From: Pseudomonadota bacterium | GTDB taxonomy: Bacteria > Pseudomonadota > Gammaproteobacteria > Steroidobacterales > Woeseiaceae | Direction of reading: 5' to 3' | Length of the DNA: 32,106 nt | Assembly: GCA_022563195.1 (NCBI GenBank) | Contig: JADFNV010000031.1 | Span: forward strand, 1-32,106 | Shown: positions 12,297 through 20,826 of the stretch, piece after piece | How the letters are laid out: every line of letters starts with the position of its first letter | Numbering within the stretch: position 1 is the first letter of the stretch | Notes under the pieces: generated by a model | Told to the model about the DNA's origin: nothing | The model's database searches: none | Seen by the model: only the letters and a program-made list of their open reading frames with translations | Program-made: the position numbers and the translations under genes

Positions 12297-13364
12297 ATGC
12301 CCCTCGTCGCCCACAACGACTTACCGACTTTCAGCGTACTGCGTGACCGCGGCCAGGTCGTATTGTCGCTGGATCGGGCCCGCGAGCAGGACATCCGGGA
12401 ACTGCATATCGGTTTCCTGAACATGATGCCCGACGCCGCCCTGGCCGCGACCGAAAGACAGTTCATACGCCTCGTCGGCAGCAGCAATCCGATCGCGCAA
12501 TTCTACGTCTACCCGTTCTCGATACCCGAATTACATCGCAGCGAGAAGGCCGAGGAACATATTCGCAAGTACTACTTCAATTTTAAGGAGCTCACCGAAC
12601 AGGGACTGGATGCGTTGATTATCACCGGTGCCAACGTCATCACCCCGTCACTGGACCAGGAACCGTTTTGGGGGCCGCTCATCGACGTCGTTCGCTGGGC
12701 GGAGAACAACGTCGCATCGATATTCTGTTCCTGCCTGGCGACGCACGCACTGGTCAAGCACTATCACGATATCGACCGCCGACATCTGTCGCGCAAGCAA
12801 TGGGGTGTATACAGCCACAGAGTCACCCGGCCCGATCATCCCCTGCTCCGCGACGTCAACACGCGTTTCGATGCGCCGCATTCCAGGTATAACGACGTAT
12901 CGCGAGCGCAGTTTGAGGCGGCCGGGATAAGCGTGCTGGCGGAGAGTGCCGACGTCGGTGTGCACCTTGCCGTCAGTCCGGATCAATTTCGCATCATCTA
13001 CTTCCAGGGTCACCCTGAATACGCTGCAATCAGCCTGCTCAAAGAGTTCAAACGCGAGGTCTTTCGCTACCTGCATGGAGAGCGAGAAGCCGAACCGCGC
13101 ATTCCCGAAAACTATCTAACGGCCGAAGGCGAGGCAATCGCCACCGCGCATATCGAACGAGCGATTGCTGCCAGAGCGAAAGGCGATACGGAACTCGAGT
13201 TTCCCGAAGCCGAACTCAGACCACATGCCGACAACACCTGGAGCGACACAGGTAAGGCCATCGTCAACAACTGGCTCGGACTCGTGTACCAACTGACTAA
13301 CCTCGATCGACGTGAACAGTTTATGCCCGGCGTGGACCCCGATAACCCCCTCTTGCATGTATGA
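12297..13364 (+). CDS. metA: Homoserine O-acyltransferase (MetA family)
   Basis: A 355-aa enzyme that activates the homoserine hydroxyl with an acyl-CoA, the first committed step to methionine. MetA landmarks are LHIGFLNMMPDAALAATERQ (residues 36-55), DAPHSRYND (192-200), catalytic H239/E241 in QGHPEY, and the nucleophile region IFCSCLATHA. A constant offset of four from E. coli MetA assigns C146 as nucleophile. The residue matching E. coli G111, which separates succinyl- (Gly) from acetyl-specific (Glu) enzymes, is I115, and the E. coli KK motif after 'MP' is replaced by DAALA. This is therefore a divergent subfamily whose acyl donor cannot be read off. The gene starts 5 bp after aphA and lies upstream of two PLP sulfur enzymes that use its product. 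Confidence 0.92.
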   Translation: MPLVAHNDLPTFSVLRDRGQVVLSLDRAREQDIRELHIGFLNMMPDAALAATERQFIRLVGSSNPIAQFYVYPFSIPELHRSEKAEEHIRKYYFNFKELTEQGLDALIITGANVITPSLDQEPFWGPLIDVVRWAENNVASIFCSCLATHALVKHYHDIDRRHLSRKQWGVYSHRVTRPDHPLLRDVNTRFDAPHSRYNDVSRAQFEAAGISVLAESADVGVHLAVSPDQFRIIYFQGHPEYAAISLLKEFKREVFRYLHGEREAEPRIPENYLTAEGEAIATAHIERAIAARAKGDTELEFPEAELRPHADNTWSDTGKAIVNNWLGLVYQLTNLDRREQFMPGVDPDNPLLHV

Positions 13365-13412
13365 TCGGCTGTCTTGCAAATCACAAATTGGCTCACACAC
13401 AGGACAGAATAT

Positions 13413-14564
13413 ATGGGATTCAGAACCAGGCAAATTCACGCGGGCGTCACGCCGGATCCAACGACCGGCGCGATCCTGACGCCGATCCACCAAACCACGA
13501 CCTATGTGCAGCCGTCCGTCGACGAGTACATGAGCAAGGGCTACTCCTATTCGCGTTCCGCCAATCCAACAGTCCAGGCGCTCGAGCTGAAGCTTGCCGA
13601 TCTCGAAGGCGGCGTGGACTGCGCGTGCTTCGGGACAGGGATGAGCGCCATTCACGCCGTGATGCTCGCGTTTTTGAATGCCGGTGATCACGCGATCGTA
13701 TCGGACGTTGCCTACGGCGGAACCTACCGGCTCTGCACCAAAATCCTGAAGCGCTTTGGTATCGATTTCACTTTTGCGGACACGGCCAACGCCGACGATG
13801 TGGCCGCCGCGGTGCGTGACAATACACAACTGATTCTGACCGAGACCCCGGCCAATCCGACCATGAAATGCTCGGACATCGCCGCCATCTCCGAAATTTC
13901 GAAACAATCCGGCGCGGTGCACGCCGTCGACAATACGTTCCTGACACCCTACTACCAACTGCCGTTCGAGCTCGGTGCTGATATCTCGATTCACAGCACC
14001 ACCAAGTACATGGACGGCCATAACGCAACGGTCGGCGGCGCCGTCATCTGCAATAATGACGAGCACGCGGAAGCCGTGCGTTTCATCCAGAACAGCACTG
14101 GCACCATCATGTCGCCGCAAGTCGCATGGCTGACACTGCAAGGATGTAAGACGCTGTCAGTTCGAATGGACTACCAGTCGGCCAGCGCCATGGAAATTGC
14201 TACGTTTCTCGAGGCCCATCCCAAGGTGCAACAGGTCATGTATCCCGGTCTGGAATCATTTCCGCAATACGAACTCGCGACCCGGCAGGCTAGCGGCTAC
14301 GGTGCAATGCTCTGGTTCGAGGTCAAGGGCGGACTTGCAGCAGGCAAGAAACTCATGGATAACATCGAGGTCTGGACCCTGGCCGAGAACCTCGGTTCCG
14401 TCGAGTCGCTGATCACGCACCCGGTTACGATGACGCATGCTGACGTCGAGAAGGCCGAAAGAGATCGCGTCGGCATCATCGACGGTCTTGTACGCGCGTC
14501 GGTCGGCCTGGAAGATACGGACGACCTGATCAGCGCGCTTGAAACGGCGCTCGATCAGGTCTGA
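13413..14564 (+). CDS. metB: Cystathionine gamma-synthase-type PLP transsulfuration enzyme
   Basis: A 383-aa Cys/Met-metabolism PLP enzyme, starting MGFRTRQIHAGVTPD with AGGA eight bases before the ATG; a start at 13374 lacks this and adds 13 unlikely residues. Landmarks are Y46/R48 in YSYSRSANPT, which reach the phosphate of the partner subunit, Y101 in SDVAYGGTYRL, D173 in VDNTF, and Schiff-base K198 in HSTTKYMDG. The AYGGTYRL segment has glycine where methionine gamma-lyases carry a reactive cysteine (YGCT). That favours cystathionine gamma-synthase or O-acylhomoserine sulfhydrylase (MetZ) over a lyase. It lies 48 bp after metA and 32 bp before metY. The exact reaction is uncertain, so the symbol is a best guess. 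Confidence 0.85.
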   Translation: MGFRTRQIHAGVTPDPTTGAILTPIHQTTTYVQPSVDEYMSKGYSYSRSANPTVQALELKLADLEGGVDCACFGTGMSAIHAVMLAFLNAGDHAIVSDVAYGGTYRLCTKILKRFGIDFTFADTANADDVAAAVRDNTQLILTETPANPTMKCSDIAAISEISKQSGAVHAVDNTFLTPYYQLPFELGADISIHSTTKYMDGHNATVGGAVICNNDEHAEAVRFIQNSTGTIMSPQVAWLTLQGCKTLSVRMDYQSASAMEIATFLEAHPKVQQVMYPGLESFPQYELATRQASGYGAMLWFEVKGGLAAGKKLMDNIEVWTLAENLGSVESLITHPVTMTHADVEKAERDRVGIIDGLVRASVGLEDTDDLISALETALDQV

Positions 14565-14596
14565 GTGGGCCAACAAACCGTGGGTGCCCAGATAAC

Positions 14597-15895
14597 ATGT
14601 CACGCTTTTTAAATTTCGACACGATCAGCCTGCATGCCGGCCAGGTCGTGGACCCGGTATTCGGTGCACGAGCCCCACCGATTTACCAGACCACGTCTTA
14701 TGTGTTTCCCGACACCGACACCGCGTCGTCGATCTTTAATCTCGAGCGCGGCGGGCACGCCTATTCGCGCATAACCAATCCGACCGTCGGCGTACTGGAA
14801 CAACGTATCGCCGCACTCGAAGGCGGCTCGGCCGCCGTCTGTATGGCGTCCGGCATGGCTGCGACGTATTGCGCCATAACCGCGATACTCGGACAGGGTG
14901 ATCACATCGTCGCATCCACGCAGATGTACGGCGGCAACATCAGCCTGATGAAAAACACGCTGCCGAGATTTGGAATTACGACGACATTTGTAAACCCGAT
15001 GGACATCGACGGCTTTCGCGATGCCATCCAGGACAATACACGCTTGATATACGGGGAGCTGATCGGCAATCCCGGTCTCGATATCCTGGACCTCGAGGCA
15101 ATCGCAAAAATCGGCGCCGACAACCATGTCCCGTTCATGGTAGACGCAACGTTCAATACGCCGTACCTGTGCCGTTGTTTCGACTACGGCGCCAACGTGA
15201 CCATACATTCAATAACAAAGTGGATGGGTGGCCATGGAGTTGCAATCGGTGGCGCTGTCGTTGACGGCGGCAATTTCGATTGGGGCGCAAGCGACAAGTA
15301 CCCGACAATCAGCGAGCCCTATGCGCCTTTCTCGGGCATCAATCTCTGGGAAGAATTCGGTCCGAGCGCGTTTGCAATGCGGATTCGTGCCGAGGCGATG
15401 CGGGATTTCGGACCCACGCTGAGTCCAATGAATGCTTTTCTGCTATTGCAGGGAATCGAGACACTGTCGCTGCGCATGGACAAGCATTTGTCTAATACCG
15501 CAAGTTTGCTTGAATATTTGTCGAATCATAAGCAGGTCTCGTGGGTCAACCACCCGAGCCTGCCTTCTCACTCCAGCCATGAACTCGCGAAAAAATACCT
15601 GCCGAAAGGCGCGGGCTCGATCGTAAGTTTCGGCGTCAAAGGCGGGCGTGACGCTGGCAAAGCGTTCATCGAGAATGTCGAACTCGCATCCCATCTCGCC
15701 AACGTCGGCGATGCCAAAACACTCGTAATTCATCCGGCGACGACTACGCACTCACGCATCGACGCCGACGCACTCGTCGCAGCCGGAATCACCGAGGACA
15801 TGGTCAGGCTCTCTGTCGGCCTTGAAGATGTTGCGGACATCACGGCGGACTTCGAAATCGGCTTTCGTGCCGCGAAAAAAATCCCGCGCTCCTGA
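14597..15895 (+). CDS. metY: O-acylhomoserine sulfhydrylase (MetY family)
   Basis: A 432-aa PLP enzyme of the MetY branch, longer than cystathionine gamma-synthases because of the usual inserts. It condenses O-acetyl- (or succinyl-) homoserine with sulfide to give homocysteine; members can also use methanethiol to give methionine directly. Landmarks are ARAPPIYQTTSYVFPDT near residues 24-40, YSRITNPTV at 56-64, ASTQMYGGNISL at 106-117, ELIGNPGLDILD at 154-165, and Schiff-base lysine K208 in HSITKWMGGHG. It follows the cystathionine gamma-synthase-like gene by 32 bp, and the hydrolase gene starts 2 bp after its stop. Two homoserine-using sulfur enzymes side by side fit a MetA-dependent route with both transsulfuration and direct thiol capture. 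Confidence 0.92.
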   Translation: MSRFLNFDTISLHAGQVVDPVFGARAPPIYQTTSYVFPDTDTASSIFNLERGGHAYSRITNPTVGVLEQRIAALEGGSAAVCMASGMAATYCAITAILGQGDHIVASTQMYGGNISLMKNTLPRFGITTTFVNPMDIDGFRDAIQDNTRLIYGELIGNPGLDILDLEAIAKIGADNHVPFMVDATFNTPYLCRCFDYGANVTIHSITKWMGGHGVAIGGAVVDGGNFDWGASDKYPTISEPYAPFSGINLWEEFGPSAFAMRIRAEAMRDFGPTLSPMNAFLLLQGIETLSLRMDKHLSNTASLLEYLSNHKQVSWVNHPSLPSHSSHELAKKYLPKGAGSIVSFGVKGGRDAGKAFIENVELASHLANVGDAKTLVIHPATTTHSRIDADALVAAGITEDMVRLSVGLEDVADITADFEIGFRAAKKIPRS

Positions 15896-15897
15896 GC

Positions 15898-16707
15898 ATG
15901 TACTTCGACGTCAACGGAAAACAGGTATTCGCCACTACCGGTGGCAAGCCATTCGACAACAGCAAACCTGCGGTCATCTTTTTATGCGGAAGCGCGCTGG
16001 ATCACACGTTCTGGGGACTGCACTCGCGTTTTTTCGCTTTCCGGCACTATGCGGTGCTGGTTCCTGACCTGCCCGGGCATACGCATTCCGAAGGTCCTGC
16101 GCTCACCTCTATTGAATCGATGGCGGACTGGCTCAATGGCGTCGTCGAGGCTTTGGACATCAATGACATCGCACTGGTCGCGCATTCGCAAGGTTGCCTG
16201 ACTGCACTTGAATTCGCTTCGCGACATGCGGACCGACTGCGTTGTGTCTCATTCGTCGCCAGCGGTCTGGCCACTCCGGTTAACGACATGTTGCTCAACG
16301 CTGCAACGGAAGATCCGGAAGCTGCGATCGCGATGATGCTGTCGTGGGGCTTCGGTTTTGCAGGTCACTTGCACCAGGGACCGATCCCGGGAAATTCGAT
16401 GCTCGCCGGCGGCCGAAAAGTCATGCGCGGCAATGTGCCCAATGAACTTGCGACCGATTTGAAGGCCTGCAACAACTACCAGAACGGCAAGAACGCCGCT
16501 GCGAATATCACCGGTCCGATACAGGTAATCCTGGCCGGCAAGGATCGCATGGCACCGCGCAAAGCGGGCCTCGAACTCGTCGAGCACCTGAGCAATCCGG
16601 AGTTCACACTGATTGAAGAAAGTGGTCACATGATTCCACAGGAAGTGCCGGATACCTGCCGCCTGCTGCTCAAGACCTTCATTTTCAACCACAATCCCGC
16701 CAACTAA
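15898..16707 (+). CDS. Alpha/beta-fold hydrolase
   Basis: A 269-aa cytosolic alpha/beta hydrolase with a complete triad: S97 in the elbow AHSQG, D216 in LAGKDRMAP and H244 in SGHMIPQE. An oxyanion strand, VIFLCGSALDHTFW, occupies residues 26-39, and a helical cap lies between ~125 and 195. It resembles enol-lactonase or small-ester hydrolases but not the MetX acyltransferases, which are longer. It is packed between metY (2 bp) and the bifunctional acyl-CoA gene (13 bp), so it is probably part of the same pathway, for example as a thioesterase or esterase. The substrate is unknown. Confidence 0.85.
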   Translation: MYFDVNGKQVFATTGGKPFDNSKPAVIFLCGSALDHTFWGLHSRFFAFRHYAVLVPDLPGHTHSEGPALTSIESMADWLNGVVEALDINDIALVAHSQGCLTALEFASRHADRLRCVSFVASGLATPVNDMLLNAATEDPEAAIAMMLSWGFGFAGHLHQGPIPGNSMLAGGRKVMRGNVPNELATDLKACNNYQNGKNAAANITGPIQVILAGKDRMAPRKAGLELVEHLSNPEFTLIEESGHMIPQEVPDTCRLLLKTFIFNHNPAN

Positions 16708-16720
16708 ACCCGGAATTACA

Positions 16721-19045
16721 ATGTACGAGATCAACAAAGCCGCCATCATCGGCGCCGGGACCATGGGCCTCGGCATTGCGGGGCAGTTGGCCAATGCCGG
16801 CGTCGATGTCTTGCTGCTCGACATACCGACGGAGGGCGATGACCGTAACGCCATCGCCGCGAGAGCATTGGAGCGACTGCTCGATGAGAACCAGCCGGGC
16901 TTGTTGCACAAGGACAATTTGCAGCGCATCTCAATAGGCAATATCGAAGACGATATGCATCGCCTTGCCGATGCCGACTGGATCGCGGAAGCAGTCGTCG
17001 AGCGCCTCGACATCAAGAAGGCCCTCTACACGCAGATCGACAGCGTGCGCAAGAAAGGGTCAATCGTTTCGTCGAACACGTCTACGATTCCGATATCGTT
17101 GCTCGTCGAGGACATGCCGGAGTCATTTCAAGCTGAATTTGCGATCACGCACTTTTTCAACCCGGTACGCTTCATGCGACTGCTGGAAATCGTGCGCGGG
17201 GAAAACACTCGCGCCGAAGTCATTGAATGCCTCGAAGACTTCAACGAATCGCGCATGGGCAAGGGCATCGTTGTTTGCAATGACACGCCCGGCTTTCTCG
17301 GCAATCGCGTCGGCGTATTCGCGATACAGACGGCATTACATACAGCTTTCAGGATGGGGCTCACTGCCGAAGAAGCCGATGCAATTTTCGGCAGACCGAT
17401 GGGCATTCCAAAAACCGGCGTATTCGGCCTGTACGACCTCATTGGCATCGACCTGATGGCCGATGTCGCCAGGAGCCTGATCTCCATCCTTCCCGACAAC
17501 GATGTATTTCATGAGGTAGCCGATGAAATCCCGTTGATGGCCAGGATGATCAGCGAAGGATACATCGGCAACAAGGTCGAAAAAGGCGGTTTCTACCAGC
17601 CCGCCGACGCGGCCAACGGTATCAGTCGCAAAACACTCGATTTCGACACCTTTCTTTACCGCGAGCACAATCCATCCAAGCCGCAGTCGGCGATCGACGC
17701 CGAACTGGCCGGTGATTTCACACGGCTTCTCGAGCAGGACGATCAATACGGTCAGTACGCCTGGGAAATCCTCGCCAGCACCCTCAGTTATGCGGCCGCG
17801 CTTATTCCGGACGTCAACGAATCGCTTGTCGCCGTCGATGACGCGATGAAACTGGGTTACAACTGGATACAGGGGCCGTTCGAAATGATCGATGCAATCG
17901 GTGTCGATCGATTCATCGCCCGACTCGAAAAAGACGAGCGTCACGTTCCACGTTTTGTGCGCACTGCGGCCGGAAAGTCCTTTTACCGTGTGCGTGGCGG
18001 CGAACTCCAATACCTGCTCGCCGATGGCTCATACCGCGACCTCATCAGAGCCGATGGCATTACTCGATTTTCCGAAGAACGACGCAAACTCACTCCTCTG
18101 CAGGAAAACGCAGCAGCCAGTTATTTCGAACTTGAAAATAATATCGGCATCGTCGAATTTCACAGCAAGGCCAATACACTCGACTCGGAATCCATGCACT
18201 TGCTTGAGTATGCCGTGCATCACGCTGCCGAGAACATGGCCGGTCTCATCATTCATAACGATGCCCAGCATTTCTCCTGTGGCGTGAACCTTGGCAGCGT
18301 TCTTGAGTTTATCGCCGCAGAGGACTGGAATGGCCTCGACCGTTTCCTCGATCATTTTCAGCAGACGATGCTGACAATGAAGTACGCACCTATCCCGGTC
18401 GTGGCGGCGCCTTCGGGCCTGTCCCTGGGTGGTGGATTCGAAGTGATCCTGCACGCCGACAAGGTGATTTTCCACGCCAATTCAGTGACCGGCCTCGTGG
18501 AAACACTGGTTGGTGTCGTGCCGGGTGGCGGCGGCGTGAAGGAAATGCTGTACCGCTGGAGCGAGCGCTACGAAGACGTGACCAAGGGTGCGTGGAGCGC
18601 GTTCATGAACATCGGCTACGGCAAGACAGCCAGGTCACCGCTCGAAGCCGCGCCGCTGGCTTTATTTCGTGACGGCGTTGACGACTACATCATGAATCGG
18701 GATCGTCTCCTGCAGTCGGCAACACAGGCCGCTTTGCAGCTGGCGGATGGCTACAGCGTGGCAAGGCGAACGCCGCTGGCCATGCCGGGCCGCGATGTCT
18801 GGGCCGAAATGGTCGTCTGGCTGCAAAAAGCGCACGAAAAGGGGCACCTGACGCCGCACGACGTGACGACGGGTACTCAGATTGCCATGATTGTGACTGG
18901 TGGGGATGTTGATGCCGGCACCTTACTGTCGGAAAATGACATCTGCGGACTTGAACGCAAGGCCTTCGGGCTACTCGCCAGGACAGACGAGACACGGCTG
19001 CGAATCGAGTTCATGCTGGAGCACGGCACACCACTGCGAAACTGA
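16721..19045 (+). CDS. 3-hydroxyacyl-CoA dehydrogenase / enoyl-CoA hydratase fusion (FadN-like)
   Basis: A 774-aa bifunctional enzyme with FadN order (dehydrogenase first, hydratase last), opposite to E. coli FadB. The NAD+ loop G11-A-G13-T-M-G16 opens the Rossmann domain. THFFNPVRFMRLLEIVRG, around residues 143-160, carries the catalytic His, and two C-terminal HAD helical domains follow to ~residue 430. The crotonase domain runs from about 465 to 690. It contains GLSLGGGFEVILHAD and GLVETLVGVVPGGGGVKEM, with the Glu of the hydration site. It should hydrate an enoyl-CoA and oxidise the 3-hydroxyacyl-CoA. Beside a DmdC-type dehydrogenase the hydratase half could act on methylthioacryloyl-CoA, but fatty-acid beta-oxidation is the default reading. 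No thiolase gene is adjacent. Confidence 0.92.
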   Translation: MYEINKAAIIGAGTMGLGIAGQLANAGVDVLLLDIPTEGDDRNAIAARALERLLDENQPGLLHKDNLQRISIGNIEDDMHRLADADWIAEAVVERLDIKKALYTQIDSVRKKGSIVSSNTSTIPISLLVEDMPESFQAEFAITHFFNPVRFMRLLEIVRGENTRAEVIECLEDFNESRMGKGIVVCNDTPGFLGNRVGVFAIQTALHTAFRMGLTAEEADAIFGRPMGIPKTGVFGLYDLIGIDLMADVARSLISILPDNDVFHEVADEIPLMARMISEGYIGNKVEKGGFYQPADAANGISRKTLDFDTFLYREHNPSKPQSAIDAELAGDFTRLLEQDDQYGQYAWEILASTLSYAAALIPDVNESLVAVDDAMKLGYNWIQGPFEMIDAIGVDRFIARLEKDERHVPRFVRTAAGKSFYRVRGGELQYLLADGSYRDLIRADGITRFSEERRKLTPLQENAAASYFELENNIGIVEFHSKANTLDSESMHLLEYAVHHAAENMAGLIIHNDAQHFSCGVNLGSVLEFIAAEDWNGLDRFLDHFQQTMLTMKYAPIPVVAAPSGLSLGGGFEVILHADKVIFHANSVTGLVETLVGVVPGGGGVKEMLYRWSERYEDVTKGAWSAFMNIGYGKTARSPLEAAPLALFRDGVDDYIMNRDRLLQSATQAALQLADGYSVARRTPLAMPGRDVWAEMVVWLQKAHEKGHLTPHDVTTGTQIAMIVTGGDVDAGTLLSENDICGLERKAFGLLARTDETRLRIEFMLEHGTPLRN

Positions 19046-19053
19046 CAAAGACA

Positions 19054-20826
19054 ATGATTTACAACGCTCCGATCAAAGACATGCTGTTCCTCGTCAATGA
19101 GTGGATCGGCCTGGATCGGCTAAGTTCCCTGCCGGGATTCGAGGAAGTCGACGCAGACCTGCTGCAGGCGATTCTCGAGGAGGCTGAAAAATTCTGCACG
19201 ACAGAACTCCTGAGCATTAATAGTGACGGCGACGAGCACGCTGCGACTTATTCCGACGGCGCGGTCAAAACACCGCCCGGGTTCAAGCAGGCTTACGCGC
19301 ACTTCATCGCGAACGGCTGGACGGGTATCGATTCCAATCCCGACCACGGCGGGCAAGGGCTGCCGAAGCTCCTGCAATGCCTTATCGATGAAATGCTCAG
19401 CGCGACGAATCTTTCATTCAAGCTCTACTCCGAACTAAGCCATGGTGCCTACCACTTGCTCAACGATGCAGCTTCAGACGACATTCGCGAGCGCTATCTG
19501 CCAAAGATGGTCGAAGGCGTCTGGTCGGGAACGATGTGCCTGACCGAACCCCACTGCGGCACGGACCTCGGGCTGCTGACGACCAGCGCGACGCCTGTCG
19601 ACGACGGTAGCTACAAGATCAGCGGATCGAAGATATTCATAACCTCCGGTGATCACGACCTGACTGAGAACATCCTGCACCTCGTTATCGCGCGCATCGA
19701 TGGCGCACCCGAGGGAACCAAAGGTATCAGTCTGTTTCTTGTTCCCAAGATTCTCGTCAACGACGATGGCTCGCTCGGCGAAGCAAACGCCGTGCATACA
19801 GCTTCTATCGAACACAAGATGGGCATTCGCGCCTCGGCGACTTGCGCATTGAATTTCGACGGCGCTGTCGGCCACCTGATTGGAGAGGAAAACCGCGGCC
19901 TGGCGGCGATGTTCAAGATGATGAACGTCGAGCGCCTGACGGTCGGCATTCAGGGCCTGGGCCTCGCCGAAATCGCCTACCAGAATGCACTCAATTACGC
20001 ACTGGAACGATACCAGAGCAAGGCTCCATCACCACGCCCCGATGACAGCAAGCCCGCCGACCCGATCATCTACCAGCCTGACGTGAAACGACAACTCCTG
20101 ACGATTCGCTCGCAAGTCGAGGGCGCCCGCGCATTGGTCGTTTATGCAGAGCTGCATGTCGACATCATGGAAAAATCGACCGACGAGTCTGCCATTGCGG
20201 ATGCAGAAAATACGGTCGCGTTGCTGACTCCCGTTGTGAAAGCATTCCTCACCGATCTCGGCCTGAGCAGTACCTTATCCGCGCAACAGATTTACGGCGG
20301 GCATGGCTACATTCGCGAACACGGCATGGAGCAGTTAGTACGCGACTGTCGCATCACACAAATTTATGAAGGCACTAACGAGGTGCAGGCCCTCGACCTC
20401 GTGTCACGCAAGCTCACGGGCGAAACCGGCGAGTTTGCCAATCGTTTCCTGCGCGACTGGCAGAGTTTTCTCGAGGGCCATGCCAGTGATGAGGACCTGG
20501 CAGGCTATATCGGCCCTGCCGCATCTGCGCTGCATCGACTTCTACAGGCAACCGGCTGGATTCGGGACAGGATCGGGGCGGAAGATGCAGCTGTAAGGGG
20601 CGCTGCCACGCAGTACCTGCGTCTGTTCGCACTGACCATCGTCGCCTGTCTGTGGGCACAGATTATCGTCGGAATTCGCAGCAAGGATGGACCATTTTAT
20701 GAGGTAAAGCGCAAAGTCGCGCTTTTCTACATGCAACAGGTCCTGCCGGATACCGTTTCACTGCTTAAGACGATTGTCGGCGGGGAAGACGCACTCGCGG
20801 AATTCGAGGTCGCTGATTTCTCCTAG
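19054..20826 (+). CDS. Acyl-CoA dehydrogenase of the DmdC/FadE type
   Basis: A 590-aa FAD-dependent acyl-CoA dehydrogenase with the extra N- and C-terminal domains typical of the DmdC-containing family; ordinary short acyl-CoA dehydrogenases are ~380 aa. The N-terminus YNAPIKDMLFLVNEWIGLDR is the family opening. MCLTEPHCGTDLGLL (near 160-175) and KIFITSGDHD bind FAD, and QIYEGTNEVQ contains the probable catalytic base E439. Members oxidise 3-methylmercaptopropionyl-CoA (DmdC, DMSP demethylation pathway) or acyl-CoAs of various lengths; sequence alone does not separate these. It starts 8 bp after the FadN-like gene. Its TAG stop shares a CTAG palindrome with the stop of the convergent dmdA-like gene. 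Confidence 0.9.
   Translation: MIYNAPIKDMLFLVNEWIGLDRLSSLPGFEEVDADLLQAILEEAEKFCTTELLSINSDGDEHAATYSDGAVKTPPGFKQAYAHFIANGWTGIDSNPDHGGQGLPKLLQCLIDEMLSATNLSFKLYSELSHGAYHLLNDAASDDIRERYLPKMVEGVWSGTMCLTEPHCGTDLGLLTTSATPVDDGSYKISGSKIFITSGDHDLTENILHLVIARIDGAPEGTKGISLFLVPKILVNDDGSLGEANAVHTASIEHKMGIRASATCALNFDGAVGHLIGEENRGLAAMFKMMNVERLTVGIQGLGLAEIAYQNALNYALERYQSKAPSPRPDDSKPADPIIYQPDVKRQLLTIRSQVEGARALVVYAELHVDIMEKSTDESAIADAENTVALLTPVVKAFLTDLGLSSTLSAQQIYGGHGYIREHGMEQLVRDCRITQIYEGTNEVQALDLVSRKLTGETGEFANRFLRDWQSFLEGHASDEDLAGYIGPAASALHRLLQATGWIRDRIGAEDAAVRGAATQYLRLFALTIVACLWAQIIVGIRSKDGPFYEVKRKVALFYMQQVLPDTVSLLKTIVGGEDALAEFEVADFS

Noticed and set aside
11154..13412. SAM riboswitch or MetJ operator controlling the met genes
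   Set aside because: The spacers before aphA (112 bp) and before the metB-like gene (48 bp) show no riboswitch-like helices or AGACGTCT-type boxes.
13413..14564. Methionine gamma-lyase releasing methanethiol
   Set aside because: The active-site loop reads AYGGTYRL, with Gly in place of the typical lyase cysteine.
15898..16707. MetX homoserine O-acetyltransferase
   Set aside because: It has the same fold but is too short at 269 aa and lacks MetX motifs, and a MetA is already present in the operon.
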